Of a stretch of 41,487 nucleotides of DNA, positions 25,236 through 32,153 are shown piece after piece. Source of the stretch: JBOGUF01 sp050696075 (GTDB taxonomy: Bacteria; Chloroflexota; Chloroflexia; Thermomicrobiales; UBA6265). The stretch lies in NCBI GenBank assembly GCA_050696075.1, contig JBOGUF010000090.1, positions 1-41,487 of the forward strand. The letters run 5' to 3'. Position numbers and translations under genes: made by a program. The stretch's first letter is position 1. Each line of letters opens with the position of its first letter. A model generated the notes under the pieces. The model saw only the letters and a program-made list of their open reading frames with translations, was not told where the DNA came from and did no database searches.

Positions 25236-25770
25236 ATGTACGACGCGATTGTGGTTGGGGCGCGCTGCGCCGGCTCGCCGACGGCGATGCTGCTGGCGAG
25301 AAGAGGTTACCGGGTGTTGCTGGTCGACCGGGCCGGGTTCCCGAGTGACACCCTGTCGACAACCGGGCGTCGCCCGGCTGAAGCGGTGGGGGCTGCTGGA
25401 TAAGGTCGTGGCGTCGAATTGCCCGCCGGCCCGGCAACAGACGCTCGATGTTGGTCCATTCGCTTTGGTGGGCACGCCGCCGCCAGCGGACGGCGTCGCC
25501 GAGGGATATGCGCCACGCCGGACGGTGCTCGACCAGATCCTGGTCGAAGCGGCCGCGTCGCCGCGGCCGCTCTACGAGTTGACCTGCCAGTTCGCCGCGC
25601 TACAGCCACCCCCACCCGAGATGCAACAGATCCTCGGCGCCCTCCGCGACAACCAGGAACAGACCGATCGCTTCATCGGCACCGTCGTCAGCACCGTGCC
25701 GATCCCGGAGTTCTTCGCGCCGGACAACATCGGCCGAATCGTCGGTAACGGACTGGCCGCCGCCGCATAG
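25236..25770 (+). pseudogene. FAD-dependent monooxygenase/reductase remnant with the centre deleted
   Basis: The start is perfect (AAAGGAG at 25223-25229; MYDAIVVGARCAGSPTAMLL with the Rossmann GxGxxG-like FAD motif; RGYRVLLVDR). After SDTLST about ten bases are missing and the frame changes; PGVARLKRWGLLDKVV and APRRTVLDQILVEAA continue in the new frame. The sequence then jumps directly to the family's C-terminal part, PLYELTCQFAALQPPPPEMQ to PEFFAPDNIGRIVG. The whole middle, with the substrate domain and the second FAD motif, is gone. The protein cannot work. The copy of a dispersed repeat element begins some 30 bases after its end. Confidence 0.85.
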
Positions 25771-25803
25771 CGCGACGGCTTCGGGCGCGTTTGAAAACCT
25801 CCG

Positions 25804-25891
25804 CAATGTTGAGGCGCGGCCGAAGCATCCTCGCACGAAGCGCTCCGGCGGGCCGGCTTCGCCGGGGGATGCTTCGCTCCCTCAGCATGAC
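25804..25891 (-). repeat. dispersed inverted-repeat element, copy 3 (inverted)
   Basis: Read on the minus strand it starts GTCATGCTGAGG, then CGAAGCATCCCCCGGCGAAG, then GCGCTTCG and GGATGCTTCGG, and ends with a slightly decayed CCTCAACATT. It is thus the same element as at 3563 and 6073 in the opposite orientation, and it lies in the gap between the damaged FAD gene and the BrnA gene. Confidence 0.8.
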
Positions 25892-25929
25892 GACGAGGCG
25901 CCCGCCGCATGACGGAGTGCAAACGCGGC

Positions 25930-26241
25930 CTAGCGTTTGCGCGCCTCCACATAGCTGCGAAGCACGGCATTCATCCGCGTCTGGTAGCCGCGGCCCTGCG
26001 CCTTGAACCAGTCGATCACGTCTTGATCGAACCGGACGGTCAGCTGCTGCTTCGGGCCGGGGATGCCAACCTGGATGGTACTCCAATCGACTTCGCCTTC
26101 TTCGTCGTGGTCGATGGAGGCTTCCAGTTCCTCCTCGGTCATGGCATCGAGCCTTGCCCAGTCGGTCTGGCTCTCGCCGCGGCGCAGCATCTCGTCAAGC
26201 TCCTCCGCCGTGTAGCGCACGATATGCTCGTTGTTCTCCAT
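25930..26241 (-). CDS. brnA: BrnA-type antitoxin
   Basis: The 103-residue protein has an acidic N-terminal half (YTAEELDEMLRRGESQTDW, MTEEELEASIDHDEEGE) that would cover the toxin. A ribbon-helix-helix C-terminus (KQQLTVRFDQDVIDWFKAQG, then GYQTRMNAVLRSYVEARK) would bind DNA. This is the usual make-up of BrnA. It follows and overlaps the BrnT toxin gene, whose order toxin-antitoxin is normal for this system. The ATG at 26241 lies inside the toxin gene; a frame start at 26277 is not needed. Confidence 0.93.
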   Translation of the reverse strand: MENNEHIVRYTAEELDEMLRRGESQTDWARLDAMTEEELEASIDHDEEGEVDWSTIQVGIPGPKQQLTVRFDQDVIDWFKAQGRGYQTRMNAVLRSYVEARKR

Positions 26242-26473
26242 CGCGTGCCCTCCTGGCCGAGATGATGCGGGTCGCATTGTTTCTCCGCGTCCAAACGACG
26301 GTAACGAAGCGATCCTCGATGATGCCGGTCGTCAAATAGCGCGCTTCGTCCGGGTACGGGCCGCGAGTGGTGACGACGGGACGACCATCGAAGAGGCGAC
26401 GGGTATCACGAAAGTCGACGGTGTGCTTTACAAGGTTGCTCTGCCGCTTCGCTTCATCCCACTCGAACTCCAT
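26195..26473 (-). CDS. brnT: BrnT-type ribonuclease toxin
   Basis: A 92-residue toxin of the RelE-like BrnT family, which cleaves RNA and stops translation until neutralised by BrnA. The signature start FEWDEAKRQSNLVKHTVDF is present, as are the core motifs FVTVVWTRR and ATRIISARRARDGEQRAY, with the basic and aromatic residues that the family uses for catalysis. It overlaps the antitoxin gene by 47 bases. A good promoter stands immediately upstream, so close that the message may start at or next to the ATG. Confidence 0.94.
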   Translation of the reverse strand: MEFEWDEAKRQSNLVKHTVDFRDTRRLFDGRPVVTTRGPYPDEARYLTTGIIEDRFVTVVWTRRNNATRIISARRARDGEQRAYRALHGGGA

Positions 26474-26479
26474 GTTGGC

Positions 26480-26509
26480 ACTATAACTACAGTTGTAACT
26501 TCACGTCAA
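26480..26509 (-). promoter_or_regulatory. promoter and operator of the brnTA pair
   Basis: On the minus strand TTGACG (plus 26504-26509) and TATAGT (plus 26480-26485) are 18 bases apart. An imperfect inverted repeat, TATAAC, four bases, GTTGTA, lies at 26482-26497 over the -10 box. A BrnA-containing complex bound there would block transcription, in line with the known autoregulation of this family. The predicted start falls at about 26473, the first base of the toxin gene. Confidence 0.6.
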
Positions 26510-26598
26510 TCCACCGTATGCTCCTGCTATGCTGCCGGCAATTCGCGATGCGGACATGACCGTGACGTCCTCCGCCGGCAGCGAAAGGACCGCCGCCC

Positions 26599-26737
26599 GT
26601 GACCACCGCCGCTGTCCGTGCCCTCTTCCGGCCCGCGCCGGGTGTTGCTTACCTTGACGCCGCCACGTACGGGCTGCCGCCGACGCCGACGGTGGAAGCG
26701 CTGGCGCGGTGGCGGTCGGGAGAGCGGGAACACAGCC
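26599..26737 (+). pseudogene. 5' fragment of a class-V aminotransferase gene (partial duplicate)
   Basis: The fragment starts with GTGACCACCGCCGCTGTCCG, as does the intact gene at 27649. It encodes FRPAPGVAYLDAATYGLPPT, then lacks four codons that the intact copy has between two GCGCTG repeats. After about 45 codons, near RWRSGERE, similarity stops. The sequence up to 26829 is open in two frames but shows no family I can name. The copies differ at a number of positions, so the duplication is not recent or came from another strain. Confidence 0.85.
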
Positions 26738-26829
26738 AGCCCGAGCTCCTCGAACAGAACGGGCCGACGTCGGCCATTTGCTGGTTGGCGACGAGTGGGG
26801 AGAGAAGGGGCTCGCCATCTCTAGTTTCC

Positions 26830-27486
26830 TCACCACGAACGTGGCTTCAGGATGGGGCTGCCGCTTGCATCAACTAAGACCGAAGGGAACTGACATTGCC
26901 GCACAAGTCTTGGGTGTAACGGTCCCGAAGAACTCGCGACCATCTTGAGGTCATTGGTCACCCAGGGATAGGGGCTAATGACGGCGATCTCCACGCCCAA
27001 CTCATCCCTGACAACACGGATCGGTTCAGCCAGATCCGAATCGTTCGAGATGACGACTGACTTCTCGCAGGAATGGCTCAGCGCATCCCAAAGCAGGTAT
27101 GTCGCGATATTGACGTCCGAGCCCTTCTCCTCGAAGAGCCGCACCTCAATCAAGTCGGCGCCATGCTTGACAGCGTCAACAGGCAAGCCCCGCTTCGTCG
27201 TCTGTAGGAATCTCCCTTTATGCATCTGCAGATGGGGGATCGTCTGCAGCGCGCGGAGGTAGGCTTGCTGACGAATGGGCTGATCCGGATCTTTCGGCGT
27301 CGCCGACACGTCGGCGGTGAAGTACCGAATGCGATGCACGCGATCTTTCGGCAATAGCCGGGAACAGAGCTTACCTAAGTCGAGCCACTTGTAGGCGGAG
27401 AGTGGGTGGATTCGGTTCCTATTCCTGAAGAGGCCGTAATAGTAATAGAGGTTAAAGCCATCGACGTAAACGATAGCGTCCTTCAT
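26830..27486 (-). CDS. NYN-domain (PIN-like, LabA/DUF88) protein
   Basis: A 218-residue protein whose N-terminal 170 residues make an NYN ribonuclease-like domain. It has IVYVDGFNLYY with Asp9 and Asn12, KGSDVNIATYLLWDA with Asp124, and VVISNDSDLAEPI with Asp149 and Asp151; together these acidic residues would hold a magnesium ion. The C-terminal 35 residues are variable. Such proteins are proposed RNA-processing or defence nucleases. Base composition is visibly lower in G+C than the neighbours, and the gene lies between a 5' fragment and a full copy of the same aminotransferase gene, so it looks acquired. GGAGG lies four bases before the ATG, and a terminator-like hairpin lies just before that. 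Confidence 0.87.
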   Translation of the reverse strand: MKDAIVYVDGFNLYYYYGLFRNRNRIHPLSAYKWLDLGKLCSRLLPKDRVHRIRYFTADVSATPKDPDQPIRQQAYLRALQTIPHLQMHKGRFLQTTKRGLPVDAVKHGADLIEVRLFEEKGSDVNIATYLLWDALSHSCEKSVVISNDSDLAEPIRVVRDELGVEIAVISPYPWVTNDLKMVASSSGPLHPRLVRQCQFPSVLVDASGSPILKPRSW

Positions 27487-27500
27487 GCCACCTCCAACAA

Positions 27501-27526
27501 AATGGGCCGCCAAATGGCGGCCCGTT
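27501..27526 (-). terminator. terminator-like hairpin in the leader of the NYN gene
   Basis: An 11-bp stem (arms 27501-27511 and 27516-27526, one G-U pair, four-base loop). On the minus strand it is followed by a run of T (CCCATTTTG), as in an intrinsic terminator, and then at once by the ribosome site of the NYN gene. It may act as an attenuator. Confidence 0.6.
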
Positions 27527-27561
27527 ACCCTACCGACGATGCAGTAGGGGGAGTTGTGTAT

Positions 27562-27590
27562 ATGATACCAGAAGGTGCCTCCGGAGGCAA
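27562..27590 (-). promoter_or_regulatory. promoter of the NYN gene with a palindrome over the -35 box
   Basis: On the minus strand TTGCCT (plus 27585-27590) and TATCAT (plus 27562-27567) are 17 bases apart. A perfect 14-bp palindrome TGCCTCCGGAGGCA (27576-27589) covers most of the -35 box and would be a fitting repressor site. The leader would be about 70 bases long. Confidence 0.55.
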
Positions 27591-27648
27591 CCGTACGTAC
27601 GCTTGCGAACCGGCATGATCGTCGCCCGGCGATGAGGAGCAAACGACC

Positions 27649-28731
27649 GTGACCACCGCCGCTGTCCGCTCCCTTTTCCAACCAGCGCCGGGTGTTGCCT
27701 ACCTCGACGCCGCGACGTATGGGTTGCCGCCGACGCCGGCGGTGGAGGCGCTGGAGTGGGCGCTGGCGCGGTGGCGATCGGGGGAGGCGGATTGGGTCGA
27801 GGAGTGGGACCGCGAGGGGGAAGTCTGCCGGCGGCTCTTCGCGGAGCTGATCGGGGCGGAGACGGCAGAGATCGCGCTGGTGCCGACGGTGTCGGCGGGG
27901 ACGGGGTTGGTCGCCGCGTCGCTGCCGGAGGGGGCGTCGGTGCTGACGCCGGGGGCGGAGTTCACCTCGGTCCTCTTCCCGCTGCTGGTCGCGGCGGAGG
28001 CGCGGGGCGTGCGAGTGCGGGAGGCGCCGTTCGACGGGCTGGCGGAGGCGATCGGGCCGGGAACGGACCTCGTCGCGTTTAGCTTGACGACTTCTCAGGC
28101 GGGGCGGACGGCAGACCTGGCGGCGATCTGCGAGGCAGCGGCGGCGCACGGGGCGCGGGTTCTGGTCGACGCGACGCACGCGATCCCCTTCGTGTCGATC
28201 GCCGCGCAGTTGCCGCGGATCGACTACCTGGCGTGCCACGGCTACAAGCATCTGCTGTGTCCGCGCGGGGTCGGGTTCCTCTATGTGCGGCGCGATCGCT
28301 GGGACGATCTGGCGCCCTATCTGGCCAACTGGCGGTCCGCCGCGCCGCTCTACGACCGCTCCTACGGCGGACCGCTGACATTGGCGCCCGACGCCTCCCG
28401 CTTCGACGTCTCCCTCGCCTGGCACGCCTGGGTTGGGGCACGTCCTTCCCTGGAGCTGCTGGTGCAGTGGCAGCGGGAGGGTGCGCTGGAGGCCGTGCTG
28501 GAGCTGTCGCGGCGGCTGGCGGATGGCCTGAGTCTAGAACCGCCGACGTCCTCCATCGTCAGCCTCTCCGTGCCGGATGCCGAGGCGGCGGAAGCCGCGC
28601 TGGCCCACGCGGGGGTGAAGTGCGCGGCGCGCGGCGGCAACATCCGCCTCTCGCCGCATGTCTATAATACGGAGACAGAGATCGACCAGGCGATCGCGGC
28701 GATCGCACCGATGCTGGCTGGCGTCCACTGA
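27649..28731 (+). CDS. class-V aminotransferase family (PLP) protein
   Basis: A 360-residue fold-type I PLP enzyme of the cysteine desulfurase, EgtE and isopenicillin-N-epimerase group. The PLP lysine is Lys200 in ACHGYKHLLCPRGVGFLYV; Asp174 and His177 in LVDATHAIP contact the cofactor ring. The region PTVSAGTGLVAASLP is the usual phosphate-binding loop area. No active cysteine of the desulfurase kind is evident, so the reaction remains open. GTG 27649 follows GAGGAG and is supported by the matching start of the broken copy at 26599. The next gene begins about 50 bases downstream on the same strand. Confidence 0.88.
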   Translation: MTTAAVRSLFQPAPGVAYLDAATYGLPPTPAVEALEWALARWRSGEADWVEEWDREGEVCRRLFAELIGAETAEIALVPTVSAGTGLVAASLPEGASVLTPGAEFTSVLFPLLVAAEARGVRVREAPFDGLAEAIGPGTDLVAFSLTTSQAGRTADLAAICEAAAAHGARVLVDATHAIPFVSIAAQLPRIDYLACHGYKHLLCPRGVGFLYVRRDRWDDLAPYLANWRSAAPLYDRSYGGPLTLAPDASRFDVSLAWHAWVGARPSLELLVQWQREGALEAVLELSRRLADGLSLEPPTSSIVSLSVPDAEAAEAALAHAGVKCAARGGNIRLSPHVYNTETEIDQAIAAIAPMLAGVH

Positions 28732-28782
28732 TGGCGGCAGCGCTCAGCGAATGGAGGCGCGCGAGCGGCGCGGGGCCATGCC

Positions 28783-31227
28783 ATGGCGAGTTCACCACCC
28801 GGCGCGCGCGGCCGTCGGCCACCGGTCGCGCTGACTCCACTCGTCGCGCTTGCGGAACGCGCCCCTCCGGCAAGTCTGCCAACGCCACTCACCCCCCTCA
28901 TCGGGCGAACAGGCGAAATCGCTGCCCTACGCACCCTCCTGCTCCGGCCGGACCTGCGCCTGGTGACACTGACCGGTCCCGGTGGGGTCGGCAAGACCCG
29001 TCTCGCACTGCACGCTGCCGCGACGCTGGCGGATGATCCTTCACCCGGTTCAGAGCCTGCCCCGATCGAAGGGAGGGGGCAGGCTTTTCCCGACGGCATC
29101 GCGTTCGTGCCCCTAGCGCCGGTCCGTGATCCCGTCCTGGTTGCGTCGGCCATTGCTCAGGCGCTCGGCGTGCGCGAGCATCGCAACCAGCCGCTGGTCG
29201 AGACCCTAAAGGGATACCTGCGACCGCGAGCAATGCTGCTCGTGCTGGATAACATGGAGCACGTGCTCGCGTCAGCCCCCCTCATCGCCGACGTACTGAT
29301 GGACTGTCCCGAGGTCGCGGTGCTGGCGACCAGCCGGGCCAGTCTGCGCCTCTACGGAGAACATGACGTCCTGGTCTCGCCGCTGCCGGTCCCCGACCCG
29401 GCCCCAACGTCTCCCCTGGCCGACCTGGCACGCAATGAGTCAGTCCACCTCTTCGTCGAGCGCGCTCAGGCGGCGCGACTCGACTTCGCACTCACGGCGG
29501 AGAACGCATCAGCCGTCGCCGCGATCTGCCGCCGGCTCGATGGGCTGCCGCTTGCCATCGAGCTCGCCGCCGCGCGGATTGCTGTCCTCCCACCGGCTGC
29601 CCTGGCGGCGCGGCTGGAACACTGTCTGCCGCTCTTGACCGGCGGCGGGAGCGATCAGCCGGCTCGCCTACAAACGATGGGCAATGCGATCGCCTGGAGC
29701 TACGATCTCCTCACCCCGGACGAACAGCGTCTGTTCCGACAGCTCGCCGTTTTCGTCGGCGGCTTCACGTTGGAGGCTGCCGAAGCCGTCTCTAGGGGTC
29801 AGGAATCAGGAGAACTCCCGCCCCCTACGCTCGATGGCATCGCCTCGCTGGTCGACAAGAGCCTGCTGCTGCGGGGCGAGGGAGCAGAGGGAGAAGCGCG
29901 TTTCCTGATGCTGGAGACGATCCGGGAGTACGGACTGGAACGGCTCGAGGCCAGCGGCGAGGCCGGGACGATTCGGCGGCGGCACGCCGCGTATTACCTG
30001 GGCCTGGCCGAGCAAGCCGAGCCGGCGCTCAAGGGACCAGCACAGGCGATATGGCGGCTGCGATTGCAGGTGGAACAGGCGAACCTGCGCGCCGCATTGA
30101 CGTGGGCACTGGAGGCGGGCGAGGCCGAGACATCTCTCCGCCTGGCCGGGGCAATGGCCTGGTTCTGGTGGACGCGTGGCAATCCCAGTGAAGGGCGCAC
30201 CTGGCTGGAAGGAGCGCTGGCGGGTGGCGGAGTGCCACCCGGCGCGCGGGCTAAGGCACTTGCCGGGGCAGGGGTGTTGGCCTGGGCCTTGGGCGACCAT
30301 GAGCGAGCCACGGCGTGTGGCGAGCAGAGCTTGGCCCTCTGGCGGGCACTTGGAGACCGACCGGGCATGGCCGTTTCGCTCAGGCTCCTTGCATTGGCAC
30401 CATACGCGAGCGGTGACTACGAGCACGCCACGGCGCTCTGGGAGGAATGTCTGGCTCTCCAACGCGCGAGTGGCGACACCTGGGGCATCGCCAACAGTCT
30501 CAGCAACCTCGGGCGGATGGCGTGTTTTCAAGGGGACGATGGCCAGGCCGCCGCGCTCCTCGACGAAGCCCTGACCGTGGCCGAAACCACGGGAGACACC
30601 TATCATGCCGCCGCCGCCCGCTTCGCCCTGGGCGAGGTCGCCCTGCTGCGAGGAGAAACCGAACGAGCGGCGCACCTGTTCCAGGGAAGCGTCGCCACCT
30701 TTCGCGAGCTCGGCGACACTCGCCTGGTCCCGGAATGCCTGCGTGGCCTGGCGCGCGTGGCGGCAGCGGGTGGACGATTGGAGCAAGCGGTCCGGCTGGC
30801 CGGAGCAGAGGCGGCGCTGCGCGCCGCCGCCGGTATCCCTCTGACGCCGGCGCCCGAGCGCCAACGGTACGAGCGCGACCTGGCCGCATGGCGCGCCGCG
30901 TTGGGGGAGACATCGTTTGCGACGGCATGGACGCCGGGCTGGGCGCTGCCGCTCCACCAGACCATCGCTGAGGCAGCCACGGTAGCATTTCCTCCGGCCA
31001 CCGCGGCGATCACGTCGAGAGAACCCTCGGCACAGGCTGGGTTGACTCCGCGGGAGTTGGAGGTCCTGCGCCTCGTGGCGGATGGCCGATCGGATCGGGA
31101 GATCGCCCAGGTACTCTCGATCAGCAGCCGCACCGCCGGCAACCACGTCGCCAGCGTCCTCGACAAGCTGGGCGTTGGCAGCCGCGCGGCCGCCGTCGCC
31201 CTCGCCCTGCGCCACGGTCTGATTTGA
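28783..31227 (+). CDS. STAND-type ATPase regulator with LuxR helix-turn-helix (copy 1)
   Basis: An 814-residue signalling protein. An NB-ARC-like NTPase domain has the P-loop GPGGVGKTR (Lys71), Walker B LLVLDNMEH and the GLPLAIELAAAR motif of STAND proteins. TPR-like helices fill the middle, and the last 65 residues are a LuxR helix-turn-helix (LTPRELEVLRLVADGRSD and SISSRTAGNHVASVLDKLG). Such proteins are thought to switch on when an effector binds the helical part. Residues about 86-103 are an extra segment encoded by an inverted repeat, and a short heptamer pair lies inside the gene at 29798. A paralogue is encoded at 33701. The gene is followed by a conserved palindrome and by genes for secreted proteins. 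The start at ATG 28783 is moderately sure. Confidence 0.93.
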   Translation: MASSPPGARGRRPPVALTPLVALAERAPPASLPTPLTPLIGRTGEIAALRTLLLRPDLRLVTLTGPGGVGKTRLALHAAATLADDPSPGSEPAPIEGRGQAFPDGIAFVPLAPVRDPVLVASAIAQALGVREHRNQPLVETLKGYLRPRAMLLVLDNMEHVLASAPLIADVLMDCPEVAVLATSRASLRLYGEHDVLVSPLPVPDPAPTSPLADLARNESVHLFVERAQAARLDFALTAENASAVAAICRRLDGLPLAIELAAARIAVLPPAALAARLEHCLPLLTGGGSDQPARLQTMGNAIAWSYDLLTPDEQRLFRQLAVFVGGFTLEAAEAVSRGQESGELPPPTLDGIASLVDKSLLLRGEGAEGEARFLMLETIREYGLERLEASGEAGTIRRRHAAYYLGLAEQAEPALKGPAQAIWRLRLQVEQANLRAALTWALEAGEAETSLRLAGAMAWFWWTRGNPSEGRTWLEGALAGGGVPPGARAKALAGAGVLAWALGDHERATACGEQSLALWRALGDRPGMAVSLRLLALAPYASGDYEHATALWEECLALQRASGDTWGIANSLSNLGRMACFQGDDGQAAALLDEALTVAETTGDTYHAAAARFALGEVALLRGETERAAHLFQGSVATFRELGDTRLVPECLRGLARVAAAGGRLEQAVRLAGAEAALRAAAGIPLTPAPERQRYERDLAAWRAALGETSFATAWTPGWALPLHQTIAEAATVAFPPATAAITSREPSAQAGLTPRELEVLRLVADGRSDREIAQVLSISSRTAGNHVASVLDKLGVGSRAAAVALALRHGLI
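29041..29085 (+). repeat. in-frame inverted-repeat insert in the first LuxR regulator
   Basis: AGCCTGCCCC (29054-29063) and GGGGCAGGCT (29076-29085) are perfect arms of a hairpin inside the coding region. The encoded segment (SPGSEPAPIEGRGQA) interrupts the usual path from the P-loop helix to the next strand. The paralogue has a related insert at the same site. Confidence 0.8.
29798..29811 (+). repeat. heptamer pair inside the first LuxR regulator
   Basis: GTCAGGA and ATCAGGA in phase, preceded by AGGG. Eleven bases (AGGGGTCAGGA) are identical to the arm of the large inverted repeat at 7201. It encodes SRGQESGE in a loop where the paralogue differs in sequence. Confidence 0.7.
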
Positions 31228-31292
31228 TCTCCCGGATCCCTGGCCCGTACCCGGCGTGCGGTGACTCCCGTCTTCGATCATCCCACGATAGC

Positions 31293-31351
31293 GGGCGAAA
31301 TGAGCGAAATCGCTCATGCGCACCAGTGACCCGCAACCTACGATGGTCGGT
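31293..31351 (+). promoter_or_regulatory. conserved palindrome and promoter module, copy 1
   Basis: A perfect inverted repeat, ATGAGCGA, AA, TCGCTCAT (31300-31317), is followed by ATGCGC, GTGAC and, 21 bases after the palindrome, a -10-like TACGAT (31339-31344). The same arrangement with the same spacing occurs at 36206-36262. The palindrome is centred about 42 bases before the predicted start, the usual site of a LuxR-type activator. The target is the cupin gene at 31436 and possibly the cysteine-rich gene behind it. Confidence 0.75.
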
Positions 31352-31435
31352 AGGCGAGCGGGGCGCTCGTGAACGCCACCGAATAGCCGTGGCGCCGCCG
31401 AAATGGCTTGATCCGTATCCGCAGAGGAGGTTCCC

Positions 31436-31963
31436 ATGAAGCGTTTGACCGGTATCGCCGCCGCGCTTGCCCTGCTCGCGCTCCTCGCCGCCAGCCCCGC
31501 GCTCCTGCGCGCCCAGGAAACCGAGCCGATTGCCGGCGTCGGCGGCGGTGCGATCGGCCAGGGGGAACCCGCCGTCGCGGCTGGGCACGTCCTGTCGCTG
31601 CGCCGAGCCGTTTTCGAGCCGGACGGCTATGTCTCCACCCACCACCACCCCGGCCCGCTCGTGCTCTACGTCGAATCCGGCGAGTTGACCTACGGCCCGA
31701 TTGTCGAGGGGCAGGTCGAGGTCGTGCGGGGCGAGATCTACGCGGCCGGCGAAGGCACGGCCACGCCGACCGAGCAACTGGGACCGGGCGACGAGACCGT
31801 GCTGACGGCCGGCGATTGGCTCTACGAGGACGGGGGCGTGGTCCACGAGGCCCACAACGCCGGCAGCGAACCGGCGGTGGTCTGGCTCTCCGCGCTCTGG
31901 GCGGCCGACGAGCCGGGCACGATCTTCCACGAGGAGGAGGCGCTGCGCACCCACTCCCATTGA
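31436..31963 (+). CDS. secreted cupin-domain protein
   Basis: A 175-residue protein with a Sec signal peptide (KRLTGIAAALALLALLAASPALLRAQ, here cited by its ends MKRLTG and LLRAQ, cleavage after Ala or Gln near residue 25-27). The cupin barrel has the first motif GYVSTHHHPGPLVLYVESGEL with three His and a Glu for metal binding, and the second motif around GDWLYEDGGVVHEAHN. It probably binds a metal ion and a small ligand outside the membrane. GAGGAGG before the ATG at 31436 is an excellent ribosome site. It is the first gene after the conserved palindrome and precedes the cysteine-rich protein on the same strand. Confidence 0.88.
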   Translation: MKRLTGIAAALALLALLAASPALLRAQETEPIAGVGGGAIGQGEPAVAAGHVLSLRRAVFEPDGYVSTHHHPGPLVLYVESGELTYGPIVEGQVEVVRGEIYAAGEGTATPTEQLGPGDETVLTAGDWLYEDGGVVHEAHNAGSEPAVVWLSALWAADEPGTIFHEEEALRTHSH

Positions 31964-32153
31964 GTATACATCGTCGTGATGACCCGCCGCGGCCTGGGCG
32001 AGAAGACGCGAGTCGACCCTCTTCTCAATCAGGCCGCATGGCGGTTTCTCGGTCATCGGGCGACCTCGCTGCCGAGTCTCGAGCATGCATCGGCAACGCG
32101 CGGCGGGTCCGTTCAGCCAAGCGTCTTCGCGCTCATGAGAAGGAAGCGCCACC

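Noticed and set aside
26738..26829. Possible fragment of another protein after the aminotransferase remnant (reads HLLVGDEWGEKGLAISSFLT)
   Set aside because: The peptide looks natural but is too short to assign and has no start; left as unexplained sequence.
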